In this document: in pieces, positions 36,352 through 45,542 of the stretch
Position numbering within the stretch: position 1 is the stretch's first letter
Layout: each line of letters begins with the position of its first letter
Assembly (NCBI GenBank): GCA_964344035.1
Contig: CAYFLK010000005.1
Coordinates: 35,930-99,929, forward strand
Direction: 5' to 3'
Origin: UBA1014 sp964344035
Lineage (GTDB): Bacteria > SAR324 > NAC60-12
DNA: 64,000 nucleotides
Notes under the pieces: generated by a model
The model's database searches: none
What the model saw: only the letters and a program-made list of their open reading frames with translations
Told to the model about the DNA's origin: nothing
Translations under genes and position numbers: made by a program

Positions 36352-37574
36352 TATTTCAAAGCATCTCTGCGATGAACGGCATAGGGTTTTGGCATATCAG
36401 CCCTTTTTGCGGCATCTAGAAAATCTACAAGACCTTCTAATAGGGTATCTTTGTGGTGATGACAGCCGCTGCAGGAATTCGGCTGTTTCTCAAGCCCGTC
36501 CATTTCGATACTGAGTTCAGGGGGTATGAACCTGAAGGTATGGCTGCGTATATCTCCCGCTTCAGCGCTCTTACCTGTCCTGGGCATATGGCATGCTATA
36601 CAGCTTCCGAAGGTATGGAGCTTGTGGGCGCCCCGGTTTTCCATTGTTTGATGACAACTCCTGCACAGTTTATCTCCCTGTAATTTGGTCTGGAAAGTGG
36701 ATCGGCTGACGTGGATAGTATGACAACTGGTACACGAAACCCCGGCCTTCGCATGCTCACTTTTCCGCCAGTCAAGATACTGCATGTAGTTATGTTTTGA
36801 ATCACCACTAGGCCAGAACATATCCTCGTTTTCTTCCTGATTGGCATGGTTGAAAAAGACCCTCAGATTTGCCACCCCCCTTGAAGTCATATAATTGGCT
36901 GGATACGGATATTGCCCACTCTTATCCATGCCCCTGGAATGGCAGGAACCGCAAATCTGGGCGGCCGCATTGGTTGTCAACCTCTGAGGATTGACTATGG
37001 TGGCAATCTCATAACCCGGAATTGCCTTTACATGATTACTCCCAGGCCCATGACATGCCTCGCATCCGATCCCCGGTTCTTTAAATGTTTTCTTCTCAGG
37101 GTCAACACCTGTCGCATGGCATCCCGCGCATTCCTTGAACCATGATTTATCCCGCCCATCCTCGGCCTGATAGGAAACCCATTGACCGCTTGAAATATTA
37201 TACTGGGCTGGAAGCACTACATAATCATCCCCCGTTTTTTTCAGATACTGCTGTTTCCACTGGTTTCCGAGGGTAAAGTCAACTTCCTCTTGTTTAAAGT
37301 TCCTTATCTCACTTGAGGAGCCAAAATCGCCGATAATTGCCATCGGGTTGGCCTTGGCATCCTGCATCATCTTTGAATGAAGGGTAGTGGTCCACTCCAG
37401 ATATTTTCGTTCGTGACACTTCTTGCACTCAAAAGAACCGACAAATTCGGCGCCTACCATGGTTTTGAATTCACCCCCCGGCACTTGCTTATGTTCAAGC
37501 GTGATGGTTGAGATGATCACAATAACAAGAGTGAGGGCAAAGATTGCGCCGATGATCAGGGGTAGTCTTTTCAT
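36351..37574 (-). CDS. Membrane-anchored 8-heme c-type cytochrome
   Basis: First gene of the operon; a 407-residue protein with one N-terminal helix (about 5-25, uncleaved) and eight CxxCH motifs (CKKCH, CAGCH, CEACH, CGSCH, CTSCH, CRSCH, CIACH, CSGCH) spread over the periplasmic part. The first motif region FVGSFECKKCHERKYLEW resembles cytochrome c554-like multiheme proteins. With the FeS and NrfD proteins it forms a module like those coupling the quinone pool to periplasmic cytochromes. AGAGAGG precedes the ATG. Confidence 0.85.
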   Translation of the reverse strand: MKRLPLIIGAIFALTLVIVIISTITLEHKQVPGGEFKTMVGAEFVGSFECKKCHERKYLEWTTTLHSKMMQDAKANPMAIIGDFGSSSEIRNFKQEEVDFTLGNQWKQQYLKKTGDDYVVLPAQYNISSGQWVSYQAEDGRDKSWFKECAGCHATGVDPEKKTFKEPGIGCEACHGPGSNHVKAIPGYEIATIVNPQRLTTNAAAQICGSCHSRGMDKSGQYPYPANYMTSRGVANLRVFFNHANQEENEDMFWPSGDSKHNYMQYLDWRKSEHAKAGVSCTSCHTIHVSRSTFQTKLQGDKLCRSCHQTMENRGAHKLHTFGSCIACHMPRTGKSAEAGDIRSHTFRFIPPELSIEMDGLEKQPNSCSGCHHHKDTLLEGLVDFLDAAKRADMPKPYAVHRRDALK

Positions 37575-37652
37575 GTTAAACCTCTCTTCGCTGCCTGGGC
37601 ATAACTAGATTTAATCTTTCTGCAAGATGGTCTTGCTACAGTCTTAAGCTGT

Positions 37653-37814
37653 TCATCGTTCATGATTAATGGCTGCATGTACAAACCCGGGGACAGGTGT
37701 CTTCCTTTTCTCCAGTACCAATTGCGCCCAGCTCTTGTAGGGCTTCTGCATGATGTGGCAGATGGCGCAGATCTCCGATCCTTCACAAGCTAGGATTGAA
37801 AACCTCCTGATACC
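37653..37814 (-). pseudogene. Multiheme cytochrome fragment upstream of the arr operon
   Basis: A start-less minus-strand frame reads ...CEGSEICAICHIMQKPYKSW... and stops at 37653. The heme motif CAICH with the following IMQKPYKSW resembles the first heme region of the 12-heme cytochrome in the same operon. A stop precedes it and no start is visible, so it looks like the remains of an older cytochrome gene. Confidence 0.45.
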
Positions 37815-38128
37815 TTACTCATCGCTTGAATTTCATCCACTGCCCCTGACATCAGTTAATGAATTTCAAAAAAAGGTAGTACCATCACAATTCAAATCGT
37901 AAAAGCAGTCTATTAGCAATTTTTCTTACGTAAAAATACGGGGGTTTTTAATGCGTTTTTTGACTGAATAATAACCGAAAATTGACCCGCACATGAACTA
38001 ACGGCAGAAGCGTACCGGCTTGTCAAAATGTTTCAGTCACGATATACAGTGATCAAATGTAATCAGCGCCAAGGTCATGAGCGCTTCCAGACGCCCTCAC
38101 CTCAGAAAAACATGAACACGCATAACGC
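37815..38128. other. Intergenic region between the arr operon and the ggt-type gene
   Basis: About 310 AT-rich bases carrying the divergent promoters. A TTACGTAA palindrome lies near 37924. No certain operator or riboswitch was recognised. Confidence 0.35.
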
Positions 38129-39901
38129 ATGAGCCGCGCTTTCAGACAATCATCCACCGAGCAAAACCCGTACTACCCACGGCTGCTGGGCACTCACGGC
38201 GCTGTCGCCTGCGAACACTACCTTGCGGTGCAGGCCGGGGCGGACCTGCTCAAAGCCGGGGGCAACGCGGTGGACGCGGCGGTTGGCGCAACCCTGGTGG
38301 AAGGAGTGGTCAACCCGCAGATGCACACTCTCGGAGGGGAGTGTCCGATGCTGATATGCATGGCGGATACAGGGCGCGTGGTTTCGGTTAACGGCAACAC
38401 TTCCGCCCCGGGACGCGCCACTCCAGCTGCCTACTTGCAACTGGGCCTGTCCGATGTTCCGGAGGAGGGAATCCTGGCAGCTGGGGTGCCCGCGGCATTC
38501 GGGGCAATGCTGACGGCGCTGCGCGAGTTTGGGAAACTCTCATTTGCGGAGGTTGTTGCGCCGGCACTAGATTATGCCGGCAAAGGCTTTCCGCTGCATG
38601 AGGGGCTGTTCGGGCAGGAGCGGTTTGGCATCCGGGACCTTGCGGAGAAGTTCAAGTCCGGGTGGCCCGGTAGCGCCGGGGTTTATTTGCCACAGGGAAG
38701 CGTGCCCCGAGTGGGGGAGGTGATCAGCAATCCCGCGCTGGCTGACTTGTTGAACTTTCTCAAGGAAGTGGAAACCCGCCGTTCCGGCAGCCGTGAGAAT
38801 GCTTTACGGTCTGTGCAGGACGCCTTTTACAAAGGCGATCCCGCTTCGGAAATAGCAAGGTACTCTCGCCATCAGAACGGCCTGCTCGCCCGTCCCGACA
38901 TGGAGTGTTTCGAAACATATCTGGAGGAACCGGCTGCACTTGATTATGCGAACACGACTGTGTTCAAGTGCGGACCCTGGAACCAGGGCCCCGTGATGCT
39001 GCAGGCGCTGGCGATACTTGAGAACATGGACCTCAAGGGCATGGGCCACAACACTGTAGACTACCTGCACTGGACAACTGAAGCGCTTAAACTGGCATTC
39101 GCGGATCGCGAGCAGTTTTACGGCGACCCCCGGCAAATTGAAGTGCCGCTGGCCGGACTACTCTCCAGGGACTATGCCCGTTTACGTGCGGAACTGATAG
39201 ATCCACATCGGGCCAACGCGGAAATTCGCCCGGGAGACCCACGGGGATTAAAGTCATTGCTCCCGGTGGAGGAAAGGCTTGGCGGAGCATCTTGGGGTCC
39301 GGGAACAGTGCACGTGGACGTGGTTGACCGTGACGGCAACATGGCGGCTTTCACCCCCAGCGGAGGCTGGCTCAAATCCGCGGAAGTGATACCGGCGCTT
39401 GGATTCCCGCTCGGCAACAGGCTGATGACATTCTACCTTGAACCCTCGCACCACCCCAATCTCATCGCCCCGTTCAAACGACCCCGAACAACAATCAGCC
39501 CCTCCCTTGCTTTCCGTGACGGCAAACCCTGGATGGTCTTCGGCAGTATGGGCGGCGATCAGCAGGACCAGTGGCAGCTTCAGTTTTTCCTCAACCGCGT
39601 CCTTTTCGTCATGACCGTGCAAGAAGCCATCGAAGCGTCCAAGTTCAGCAGCGAACATTTTCCGGGCTTCTTCGCACCGCATGACCGATTTCCCAACCGC
39701 CTGCGCGTGGAACCCCGCATTTCAAAGGCGGTGCGTGAGGAAATGGAACGCCGCGGGCATGATATAGCAGTAGGCGCCGATTGGTCTGAGGGTTATCTGC
39801 TCGCCATCGCACGCGATCCGGAGACCGGTGTGCTTGAAGCGGGATGTGACCCGCGCGGTACAAAAGGAGATGTTTTTCCCGCGAATGCGCTTTGCTGGTA
39901 A
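38129..39901 (+). CDS. Gamma-glutamyltransferase family protein
   Basis: Ntn-hydrolase of 590 residues. The N-terminal part holds AGADLLKAGGNAVDAAVGATLVEGVVNPQMHTLGGECPM; the self-cleavage site and nucleophile Thr are in GPGTVHVDVVDRDGNMAAFTPSGGW. A C-terminal RISKAVREEMERRGHDI and a final EAGCDPR are typical. No signal peptide is visible, unlike periplasmic GGT, so it may act in the cytosol on a gamma-glutamyl or acyl compound; such family members are often annotated ggt without proof. Confidence 0.88.
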   Translation: MSRAFRQSSTEQNPYYPRLLGTHGAVACEHYLAVQAGADLLKAGGNAVDAAVGATLVEGVVNPQMHTLGGECPMLICMADTGRVVSVNGNTSAPGRATPAAYLQLGLSDVPEEGILAAGVPAAFGAMLTALREFGKLSFAEVVAPALDYAGKGFPLHEGLFGQERFGIRDLAEKFKSGWPGSAGVYLPQGSVPRVGEVISNPALADLLNFLKEVETRRSGSRENALRSVQDAFYKGDPASEIARYSRHQNGLLARPDMECFETYLEEPAALDYANTTVFKCGPWNQGPVMLQALAILENMDLKGMGHNTVDYLHWTTEALKLAFADREQFYGDPRQIEVPLAGLLSRDYARLRAELIDPHRANAEIRPGDPRGLKSLLPVEERLGGASWGPGTVHVDVVDRDGNMAAFTPSGGWLKSAEVIPALGFPLGNRLMTFYLEPSHHPNLIAPFKRPRTTISPSLAFRDGKPWMVFGSMGGDQQDQWQLQFFLNRVLFVMTVQEAIEASKFSSEHFPGFFAPHDRFPNRLRVEPRISKAVREEMERRGHDIAVGADWSEGYLLAIARDPETGVLEAGCDPRGTKGDVFPANALCW

Positions 39902-39911
39902 GCTGACAGCA

Positions 39912-40844
39912 ATGATTGATTTCCTGTTTATCATGAACCGGGGCACGGTTCGCCGGTTATACTTTTTCCTTGCATCTCTTTTCCTCTGCAATTATTTCAA
40001 TAATGTTCCGGTTTTTGCGGAAGAGGCGCTGCTGCTGGCGACAACCACAAGCACGCAGTCTTCCGGACTGATGGACGTGCTGGTCCCTGAATTCAAAAAG
40101 GACACCGGAATTCACATCAAAGTCCTTGCCAAGGGGACCGGTGCCGCTCTGCGGGATGGAATGGACGGCAACGTGGACGTGCTTTTGGTGCATGATCCAC
40201 AACGCGAGGAAAAATTCGTCAGGGAAGGATACGGCATCGAGCGGTTCCCGGTGATGCACAACGACTTTGTCCTCGTCGGACCGGCGCCGGACCCCGCCGG
40301 GATCAGGGGTGCTATAAGCGCGGCTCAGGCTTTGAGAATGATTGCCGAATCCCGTGAGCTTTTCATTTCTCGGGGTGACGATTCCGGAACACACACCAAG
40401 GAACAGGTGCTGTGGAAACAGTCCGGAATGGCGCTTTTAGAAACAAAAACGGAGGTGGTCAAAAAAGGTTCAAATCGCACTATCCGCTTCATCAGGCCGG
40501 CAGGAGACTGGTACCTTTCCATAGGGCAGGGGATGGGCAAAACACTCACTTTCGGGGAAGAAAAACAGGCGTACACGTTATGCGACCGGGGGACTTATTT
40601 GAAATACCGGAAGGGACGCAAACAGGGACTCGACCTGGAAATCCTGTTCGAAGGAGACAAAATCCTTTTCAATCCCTACGGGGTGATCCCGGTCAATCCC
40701 AAAAAACACAAGCACGTCAAGCACGCGCAGGCCGTGCGGTTTGCGCGGTGGCTCGTTTCACGTCGCGGGCAGTCACTGATCGCGGGTTACCGGATCCACC
40801 ATGAGCAGCTGTTCTACCCGGATGCCGTACCTGATGCGGGTTGA
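39912..40844 (+). CDS. tupA: Tungstate ABC transporter, substrate-binding protein
   Basis: Periplasmic oxyanion-binding protein. After a signal peptide (cleavage near PVFAEE) the mature start LLLATTTSTQSSGLMDVLVPEF carries the TTTSTQ.SG oxyanion loop of TupA, followed by AKGTGAALRDGMDGNVDVLLVHDP and a second loop RGDDSGTH. ATG codons at 39912 and 39933 both precede the signal peptide. It follows ggt by ten bases. Tungsten or molybdenum import could feed ArrA, although the tup genes are not in the arr operon. Confidence 0.93.
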   Translation: MIDFLFIMNRGTVRRLYFFLASLFLCNYFNNVPVFAEEALLLATTTSTQSSGLMDVLVPEFKKDTGIHIKVLAKGTGAALRDGMDGNVDVLLVHDPQREEKFVREGYGIERFPVMHNDFVLVGPAPDPAGIRGAISAAQALRMIAESRELFISRGDDSGTHTKEQVLWKQSGMALLETKTEVVKKGSNRTIRFIRPAGDWYLSIGQGMGKTLTFGEEKQAYTLCDRGTYLKYRKGRKQGLDLEILFEGDKILFNPYGVIPVNPKKHKHVKHAQAVRFARWLVSRRGQSLIAGYRIHHEQLFYPDAVPDAG

Positions 40845-41077
40845 AAATGCGAGTGAAAACTCTTAGTATTGTGGCTTGATTTAGACCCCGGCAATGCCTT
40901 CTCGAATGCCTCAGTGACTCCCCCCACCGCTCAACCGCGGGAAATAATCCTGTGCTGAAAAAACAAACACCATATCCCGAAAGGAACAGGGCAGGCTTCA
41001 GGAGATGTTCGAAACCCTGCATCATCATTACTTCCCCTCACCGGCTGTGGGGGCGATACATCCAAGGATGAAGCGGA
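40845..41077. other. tupA-tupB spacer
   Basis: About 230 bases between tupA and tupB with no gene. Unusually long for an ABC operon; no terminator or metal-sensing leader was recognised. Confidence 0.35.
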
Positions 41078-41776
41078 ATGGGTTTCTTTAGCGACAGCTT
41101 GCGTTCGGCATTTGGACTGGTGGTCGGACTGGACCCGGAACTGCTGGAAATTGTCTTCGTGTCCCTGCAGGTCAGTTTTTTTTCGACGCTGATCGCCTCC
41201 GTGCTGGGAGTGCCGTTTGGTTTCTGGCTCGCGGTCAGTGAATTTCATGGGCGCCGCGCGGTCATCACCGTGCTGAACACCCTGCTTTCACTGCCCACCG
41301 TGGCAATTGCGCTGTTCGTCTACATTCTTATTTCACGCAGGGGAGTGTTCGGCGACCTCGGATGGCTCTACACCCTAAAGGCTATCGTGTTCGGGCAGAC
41401 CATTCTCATATTCCCGATTGTGGCCTCTTTCACACTTGCGGCGATCAGCGGAATCGATTCCCGTTACCGCAAAACAGCCCTCACGCTGGGTGCGTCCCGA
41501 ACAATGGCCGCGGCAGTGGTCCTGCATGAAGCGCGCTTCGGCATCCTTGCCGCATTGATCGCATCCTTCGGACGGGTGATCTCGGAAGTCGGAATAAGCA
41601 TGATGCTCGGCGGCAACATCAAGGGCTTCACCCGCACCATCACCACCGCCATGGCGCTGGAATACGACAAGGGGGAATTCGTCCTCGCCCTCGCGCTGGG
41701 AATGGTGCTTATCCTCCTCAGTTTTTTCCTGAACATCGTGTTCAACGCATTTCAGGGCAGGATGAGATCGCAGTGA
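41078..41776 (+). CDS. tupB: Tungstate ABC transporter, permease
   Basis: A 232-residue membrane protein with about five or six helices and the permease EAA-type loop ALTLGASRTMAAAVVLHEARFGILAALIASFGRVISEVG. It is close to TupB/WtpB. Its stop overlaps the tupC start by one base. Confidence 0.92.
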   Translation: MGFFSDSLRSAFGLVVGLDPELLEIVFVSLQVSFFSTLIASVLGVPFGFWLAVSEFHGRRAVITVLNTLLSLPTVAIALFVYILISRRGVFGDLGWLYTLKAIVFGQTILIFPIVASFTLAAISGIDSRYRKTALTLGASRTMAAAVVLHEARFGILAALIASFGRVISEVGISMMLGGNIKGFTRTITTAMALEYDKGEFVLALALGMVLILLSFFLNIVFNAFQGRMRSQ

Positions 41777-42807
41777 TGGCATTGTACCAGCTTTACGGGA
41801 TTACTAAGACCCACGGGGGACACACAGTACTCAGCATTCCGGAACTGGTGCTGGAGGAGGGCAGGACTTCCTGCCTGCTCGGACCCAACGGCTCGGGAAA
41901 GACTACACTTCTCGAGCTGCTGGCGTTTCTCACAAAACCGACTTCCGGACGGATGGTCTACCGTTCGCGGCCGGTGAATCATTCCACTCCCCGTCTGCAA
42001 CTGCTGAGACGGGAGGTGGTGCTGGTGGAGCAGCACCCGATCCTGTTCAGCACAAACGTCTTCCACAATGTAGAGTTCGGGCTTCGGGCGAGAAAAATCG
42101 AAAGTTTAAAACGGCGCAGGGTGGTGGAGGAATCACTGGAACTGGTGGGGATGCGCGAATTCATCAACGTCCGCAGGCATCGGCTTTCCGGTGGAGAGAC
42201 CCAGCGCCTGGCAATCGCCCGGGCCCTTGCCTGCACGCCCAGGGTGATCCTGTTTGATGAACCCACCGCCAGCGTCGACCTGGAAAACCAGTTGGCGATT
42301 GAACGCATCATCCGGGACGTGGTGGCAGAAAAAAAAACCACAGTTGTCTTTACCACTCACGACCAGGACCAGGCTTCCAGGCTGGCGGACATCCGCATTT
42401 TCCTGCTTGGCGGGAGTCCGATGGGATCGGAATACCACAACCTGATTAACGGACGCATTGAAACCGCGGATGACGGCACAAAAAAATTTGCGGTTAATGG
42501 CGGTTTTCGCCTGCCGCTCGAAAGTGACGGCACCGGTCCCGTGCGCGCTTGCATCGATCCGCGCAAGCTGAAAATTCATTCATGGGACAAGGAATATTCT
42601 GAACAGGTCGATGCAACTGAATTCACCCGTGGAAGACTGGTCCAGCTTGCTGAAGAAAGAGAAGAAATCCGCGCCGTAGTCGATACCTCGGTTCCGGTGA
42701 ATGTGCTGATCAGCAAAGAGGATTTCAAGCGCATGAAGCCGCGGATTGGAGATGAAGTGCTGCTGCAGTTCCTCCCCGGTTCAGTCAAGCTGCTGGAAAC
42801 CGACTGA
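41776..42807 (+). CDS. tupC: Tungstate ABC transporter, ATPase
   Basis: A 343-residue ATPase with Walker A GPNGSGKTT, signature LSGGETQRLAIARAL, Walker B VILFDEPTAS and H-loop FTTHDQ. The C-terminal 110 residues end in a TOBE-like oxyanion-sensing domain (PVNVLISKEDFKRMKPRIGDEV). The start ATG at 41776 overlaps the tupB stop (TGATG); a GTG one codon earlier is possible. Confidence 0.92.
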   Translation: MALYQLYGITKTHGGHTVLSIPELVLEEGRTSCLLGPNGSGKTTLLELLAFLTKPTSGRMVYRSRPVNHSTPRLQLLRREVVLVEQHPILFSTNVFHNVEFGLRARKIESLKRRRVVEESLELVGMREFINVRRHRLSGGETQRLAIARALACTPRVILFDEPTASVDLENQLAIERIIRDVVAEKKTTVVFTTHDQDQASRLADIRIFLLGGSPMGSEYHNLINGRIETADDGTKKFAVNGGFRLPLESDGTGPVRACIDPRKLKIHSWDKEYSEQVDATEFTRGRLVQLAEEREEIRAVVDTSVPVNVLISKEDFKRMKPRIGDEVLLQFLPGSVKLLETD

Positions 42808-42815
42808 ACAGGGCA

Positions 42816-43691
42816 TCAGTAAATCACTTTGTTCAAGGGATATTCGACGATTCCTTCCGCGCCGGCGCTGCGCAGTTTGGGGATTAGATCACGGACAACA
42901 CGTTCATCGATGATCACCTCGATGGCGACCCAGTCGGGATCGCTTTGGCTGGAAATCGTCGGCGTGTGCAGTGATGGAAGCTGTGAGGTGACTGCGGCGA
43001 GCTTTTGTTTGAAGACGTTCATTTTCAGCCCGACTTTTGTTTCCGCTTCAAGCGCGCCTTTAAGAAGGGTGGCCAGCACGCCGATTTTTTCCCGTTTCCA
43101 CGAATCATTCCAGGCATCACGGTTGGCGATCAGTTTGGTGGTCGACTCGGTGACCGTATCGATCACACGCAGCCGGTTTGCCTTCAACGATGAACCGGTT
43201 TCCGTCCCCTCCACAATGGCATCCACCAGCAGGGGCGCCTTGATCTCGGTTGCGCCCCAGGAATATTCCACTTCCGCCGAAACCCCGTGCCGCGCCAGGT
43301 AACGCCGGGTCGCCTCCACCAGTTCGGTGGCGATGCGCTTGCCTTCAAGATCATGGACGCTGTGGATATCCGAATCTTGCGGGACCGCGACCACCCAGCG
43401 GTAGGCACGCACGGTGGACTTGCTGTAGGCAAGGTCCTCCACTTCGACGACATCCGCGTCATTTTCCAGGATCCAGTCCTGTCCGGTCAAACCGACGTCC
43501 AACACCCCGCGTTCGATGTAGCGCGCCATTTCCTGGGCGCGGAACATCAGGCATTCAATTTCAGGGTCATCGATCACCGGACTGTAGGAGCGTCCGCTCA
43601 CCAGAATTCGGTACCCAGCTTTTTCAAACAGGCGGATCGTAGCCGCCTGCAGGCTGCCTTTCGGCACTCCCAGTTTTAATATGTTCATCAT
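42816..43691 (-). CDS. hisG: ATP phosphoribosyltransferase, long form
   Basis: First step of histidine synthesis: ATP plus PRPP gives phosphoribosyl-ATP. The 291 residues fit the long form with a C-terminal ACT-like regulatory domain (residues about 215-291). Motifs: LGVPKGSLQ, RGVLDVGLTGQDWI, RIATELVEATRRYL, DAIVEGTETGSSLKANRL. It runs opposite to tupABC and follows phnW by 23 bases on the minus strand, so it is co-transcribed with phnW and the TlpA-like gene. Confidence 0.96.
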   Translation of the reverse strand: MMNILKLGVPKGSLQAATIRLFEKAGYRILVSGRSYSPVIDDPEIECLMFRAQEMARYIERGVLDVGLTGQDWILENDADVVEVEDLAYSKSTVRAYRWVVAVPQDSDIHSVHDLEGKRIATELVEATRRYLARHGVSAEVEYSWGATEIKAPLLVDAIVEGTETGSSLKANRLRVIDTVTESTTKLIANRDAWNDSWKREKIGVLATLLKGALEAETKVGLKMNVFKQKLAAVTSQLPSLHTPTISSQSDPDWVAIEVIIDERVVRDLIPKLRSAGAEGIVEYPLNKVIY

Positions 43692-43714
43692 TTGGTTTTA
43701 TAGTCTGATTTGTG

Positions 43715-44824
43715 TCAACGGTCGGCAATCAGGTCCCGATCCTTGAAGTGTTCCAGCATCAGTTCACAGAAGCGTTCCATGTCGCGGTAGTCGATTTCGC
43801 CGATGTTCGCGATGCGGAATGTGTCTTCCTTTGCGCCTTTTCCGGGATAAATGGTGAAATCATGCGCATAGAAAAAATCGTGCATCTTGTTGAAATCATA
43901 ATTTTGCGAGTCAGGTTCTATGAATGCCGTGAGCAGTTTTGAACGCTGATGTTCCGGCACCAGGGTTTTCAAGCCGACCCCGCGGCTGCCGTCCATCAAC
44001 GTTTCATAACTGCGTACATAACGCGCGGTGCGTCCTGTTTGCGTTTCCGCGAAGAACTCATCCAGCGCGGCGTCAAGCGCGTACACCACCTGCACGGGAG
44101 GAGTGAACTGAAACTGCCCGGTTTTTTCCATGTAACGGAAGTTTCCCCAGAGGTTCAGATATAGACCTTTCACCGGCAGGTTTTCAGTCTGTTTCAGTTT
44201 ATCCCGGTTGGCGATGACAAAACTCAATCCGGCCATGCCCTGGATGCATTTGTTCGCGGAAGAAACCAGGTAATCAGCGGGCTGGGTTCGTAAATCGATA
44301 GGCAGTCCGGCATACGACGACATGGCGTCAACAATGGAAACCACTTCATATTTCCGGCACAGTTCCAGCAGTTCCGGCATCGGGTTCAGCATACCGGTGG
44401 TTGTCTCGTGATGGACAAAGAAAAAATGCGTCAGCTTACGGTCTTCCTGAAAGATCGATTCTATGACAGCCGAATCAGGGTAATCGCCCCAGCTAATGCG
44501 GTAGGTCAAATGCGGGATTCCGTATGACCGCACAATGGTTTCCGCCCTTTTCCCGTAGGCCCCGTTGTCCAGGATGAGGATTTTTCCATCCGGACCCACC
44601 ACTGAACTGAGCACTGCTTCGACCGAAGCTGTACCGGAACCGGCAAACAGGACCGCGGTGTGGGTTTTCTCCGCGTTTACCACCCGCACAACCTTACCCC
44701 GTATGTTTTCAGTGAGCGTGCCGAATTCTTCCTCGCGCGGACAGATGTCAGGGATCACCAGCGCCTGCTTGACGCTGTCGGTGGTGGTGGCGGGGCCGGG
44801 ATTCAACAGGATGTTTCTCTTCAT
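43715..44824 (-). CDS. phnW: 2-aminoethylphosphonate:pyruvate aminotransferase
   Basis: PLP enzyme converting 2-aminoethylphosphonate to phosphonoacetaldehyde, or the reverse in phosphonate synthesis. The 369-residue protein opens NILLNPGPATTTDSVKQALVIPDICPREEEF, the PhnW hallmark, and has the PLP lysine in VSSANKCIQGM. No PhnX, PhnA, PhnY or phosphoenolpyruvate mutase is nearby, so direction and pathway are open. It overlaps the upstream TlpA-like gene by four bases (ATGA). Confidence 0.9.
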   Translation of the reverse strand: MKRNILLNPGPATTTDSVKQALVIPDICPREEEFGTLTENIRGKVVRVVNAEKTHTAVLFAGSGTASVEAVLSSVVGPDGKILILDNGAYGKRAETIVRSYGIPHLTYRISWGDYPDSAVIESIFQEDRKLTHFFFVHHETTTGMLNPMPELLELCRKYEVVSIVDAMSSYAGLPIDLRTQPADYLVSSANKCIQGMAGLSFVIANRDKLKQTENLPVKGLYLNLWGNFRYMEKTGQFQFTPPVQVVYALDAALDEFFAETQTGRTARYVRSYETLMDGSRGVGLKTLVPEHQRSKLLTAFIEPDSQNYDFNKMHDFFYAHDFTIYPGKGAKEDTFRIANIGEIDYRDMERFCELMLEHFKDRDLIADR

Positions 44825-45327
44825 GATTGATCCATCAGACGTTTTACTTTTTCAACCGGAGTCAGGCGACTCATGTAGACAACCCTTCCCTCGGCATCGA
44901 GCAGCACATTAACCGGCGGGTTGCTGCCCGTGCCGTATTCCATGCCGGCAAACCCTTCTTCATCGAGCAGCACCGGAAACGGCAGTTTGAACCGCTCAAT
45001 CACCTCTTGCACGTCACTCAGATTGTCTTGGGAAATCCAGTTCACCGCGATCACCTTCAATCCTTTCGCCGTGTACTTTTCATGCATTTTGATGAGGACG
45101 GGCAACTCCCGTCTACAGATGCTTCACCAACTGTTCCAAAACATCAGCAACACCGGCTGGACGCCTACGAACTCTTCGCTGCTCACCTCATTTCCTTCCA
45201 GATCAGTGAGGGTGTAATGAGCGGGTTTCTCTCCGGACATTGTTGGAAGCGCAATCAAGCACGCAAATAAAACAAACAGGGGCTTGCGCCATATTTTTAA
45301 TTTCCGAGGATTAAACATGTGTTTCAT
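44821..45327 (-). CDS. TlpA/thioredoxin-like protein with U-x-x-C active site, predicted selenoprotein
   Basis: A 168-residue exported thiol-disulfide protein: signal sequence (about 10-32), then thioredoxin fold. The in-frame UGA at 45126-45124 lies in LLMFWNSW-U-SICRREL, exactly at the first Cys of the W-C-x-x-C motif; the second Cys is kept. Downstream AVNWISQDN, cis-Pro region GSNPPVNVLLD and the end match TlpA/ResA proteins, so frame and sequence are intact. A 6-bp perfect hairpin begins ten bases after the UGA. It is the first gene of a phnW-hisG unit. Selenocysteine is inferred. Confidence 0.85.
45097..45113 (-). promoter_or_regulatory. Candidate bacterial SECIS hairpin in the TlpA-like gene
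   Basis: On the minus strand GACGGG and CCCGTC pair perfectly around a 5-base loop AGTTG. The loop begins 17 bases after the UGA, a spacing expected of bacterial SECIS elements. Confidence 0.6.
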
Positions 45328-45542
45328 TTTGTTTTTTGAAAACTGGATCCTGAATTAATTCACATGAATTAACGCAACACATCCTTCCAGAAAAATGCAT
45401 AGGTGTCCATCCAAATGCCATTCGCACTATTCCTGACATTTGCAGATACGCATGGATTGACGCGGAAATTCAGTACGCAAAACCAACTCGTTTGTATCCC
45501 TGAAGATTGACACCTGAACAGGTTTTGGATAACGTCAATCAT

